From: Paracoccaceae bacterium
GTDB lineage: Bacteria; Pseudomonadota; Alphaproteobacteria; Rhodobacterales; Rhodobacteraceae
Length of the DNA: 5,550 nucleotides
NCBI GenBank assembly: GCA_025458985.1
Contig: JALORM010000145.1
Coordinates: forward strand, 1 to 5,550
Reading direction: 5' to 3'
Made by a program: the position numbers and the translations under genes. Positions within the stretch are counted from its first letter, which is position 1; every line of letters begins with the position of its first letter. Of this stretch, positions 4,705 through 5,550 are shown in pieces. The notes beneath the pieces are model-generated. The model made no database searches. It had not been told where the DNA came from and saw only the letters and a list, made by a program, of their open reading frames with translations.

Positions 4705-5550
4705 ATGAACCTGGACAAGTTCACGGAACGGTCGCGCGGATTCCTTCAGGCCGCACAGACCATCGCGATGCGGGAGGGGCAGCAGCGTGTTGTGCCCGAG
4801 CATCTTCTGAAGGCGCTGATGGATGACGAACAGGGCCTTGCAGCCAATCTGATCCGCCGGTCGGGCGGCGCGCCCGAGCGCGTGGCCGAGGCGGTGAATG
4901 CCGCGGTCGGCCGGCTGCCCAAGGTCTGGGGCGGCGACGGCCAGGTCTATGTCGACACCGCGCTGGTCAGGGTGCTGGACGAGGCCGAGAAGCTTGCCAA
5001 GAAGGCCGGTGACAGCTTCGTTCCGGTCGAGCGCATCCTGATGGCGCTGGCGATGACCGCGTCCAAGGCGAAGGACGCGCTGGAGGCGGGCGCGGTCAGC
5101 GCGCAGAAGCTGAACGCCGCCGTGAACGACATCCGCAAGGGCCGCACGGCGGACTCGGCCAGTGCCGAGGAAGGCTACGACGCGCTGAAGAAATACGCGC
5201 GTGACCTGACCGAGGCCGCGCGCGAGGGCAAGATCGACCCGATCATCGGCCGTGACGAGGAAATCCGGCGTGCCATGCAGATCCTGTCGCGGCGCACCAA
5301 GAACAACCCCGTTCTGATCGGCGAACCCGGCGTCGGCAAGACCGCCATCGCCGAGGGCCTCGCGCTGCGCATCGTGAACGGCGATGTGCCCGAGAGCCTG
5401 AAGAACAAGAAGCTTCTGGCGCTGGACATGGGCGCGCTGATCGCCGGTGCGAAGTACCGCGGCGAGTTCGAGGAGCGGCTGAAGGCGGTGCTGTCCGAGG
5501 TCACCTCGGCTGCGGGCGAGGTGATCCTGTTCATCGACGAGATGCACACG
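4705..5550 (+). CDS. clpB: ATP-dependent chaperone ClpB, N-terminal 282 residues (3' end outside window)
   Basis: ClpB is the hexameric AAA+ disaggregase that, with DnaK, pulls proteins out of heat-induced aggregates in the cytoplasm. The frame runs from the ATG at 4705 to the last base without a stop. Residues 1 to about 145 are the Clp N domain with its two repeats (start MNLDKFTERSRGFLQAAQTI; PEHLLKALMDDEQG at 31-44; VPVERILMALA at 106-116). The linker YARDLTEAAREGKIDPIIGR (164-183) opens the first AAA+ domain. Walker A is GEPGVGKT at 206-213 with K212, the pore loop is GAKYRGEFEERL at 248-259 with Y251, and Walker B ends in D278-E279. These numbers match E. coli ClpB as I remember it. The rest of the first AAA+ domain, the coiled-coil middle domain and the second AAA+ domain lie beyond the window. 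The start is supported by AAGGAG (4692-4697), seven bases upstream. The gene is divergent from the SOS-type orphan gene. Confidence 0.97.
   Translation, partial: MNLDKFTERSRGFLQAAQTIAMREGQQRVVPEHLLKALMDDEQGLAANLIRRSGGAPERVAEAVNAAVGRLPKVWGGDGQVYVDTALVRVLDEAEKLAKKAGDSFVPVERILMALAMTASKAKDALEAGAVSAQKLNAAVNDIRKGRTADSASAEEGYDALKKYARDLTEAAREGKIDPIIGRDEEIRRAMQILSRRTKNNPVLIGEPGVGKTAIAEGLALRIVNGDVPESLKNKKLLALDMGALIAGAKYRGEFEERLKAVLSEVTSAAGEVILFIDEMHT

Noticed and set aside
4495..5547. Minus-strand open frame of 350 codons opposite clpB
   Set aside because: It is the antisense shadow of clpB, whose N domain, Walker A and Walker B are unmistakable.
1..5550. Mobile element, CRISPR array, tRNA or phage-defence system
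   Set aside because: I saw no transposase, integrase, terminal inverted repeat pair, spaced repeat array, tRNA-like arm pattern or recognisable defence domain.

Overview
The window reads as a chromosomal segment of a GC-rich alphaproteobacterium, most likely of the Rhodobacterales (Rhodobacter/Paracoccus type). The evidence is the strong G/C bias at third codon positions, the protein sequences of ClpB, RppH and PyrF, and a GTTC-N7-GTTC element of the form bound by alphaproteobacterial LexA. The lineage is my inference from memory of these families; no search was run. I see no insertion sequence, CRISPR array, tRNA or rRNA.

Layout, left to right. (1) The 3' part of a sigma-70/ECF-like regulator (1-582, +) runs 91 bases into a small VOC/glyoxalase-fold gene (492-872, +). 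(2) Eight bases further on, and convergent with it, ends a class I SAM-dependent methyltransferase (881-1741, -). This is the last of three minus-strand genes that read pyrF (3074 to 2376), rppH (2327 to 1845), then the methyltransferase. pyrF and rppH are 48 bases apart and probably co-transcribed. rppH and the methyltransferase are about 100 bases apart, so their linkage is less certain. (3) A 109-base divergent intergenic region, with a good -35 for pyrF, separates pyrF from a 256-residue protein of unknown function (3184-3954, +). (4) A stretch of about 340 bases (3955-4296) has no convincing gene but holds small GC-rich direct repeats and a hairpin. (5) A 63-residue orphan gene (4297-4488, -) has an LexA-type box over its likely promoter. 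(6) Divergent from it lies the start of clpB (4705 to the window end, +), cut after the Walker B motif of its first AAA+ domain and preceded by a heat-shock-type promoter candidate.

Most of the window is housekeeping: UMP synthesis (pyrF), mRNA 5'-end processing (rppH) and protein disaggregation (clpB). The genes do not form one pathway. The most interesting place is the 216-base clpB/orphan intergenic region. There a DNA-damage-type operator faces the small unknown gene and a heat-shock-type promoter faces clpB, so two stress responses may meet in one short region. I found no convincing new multi-gene system.
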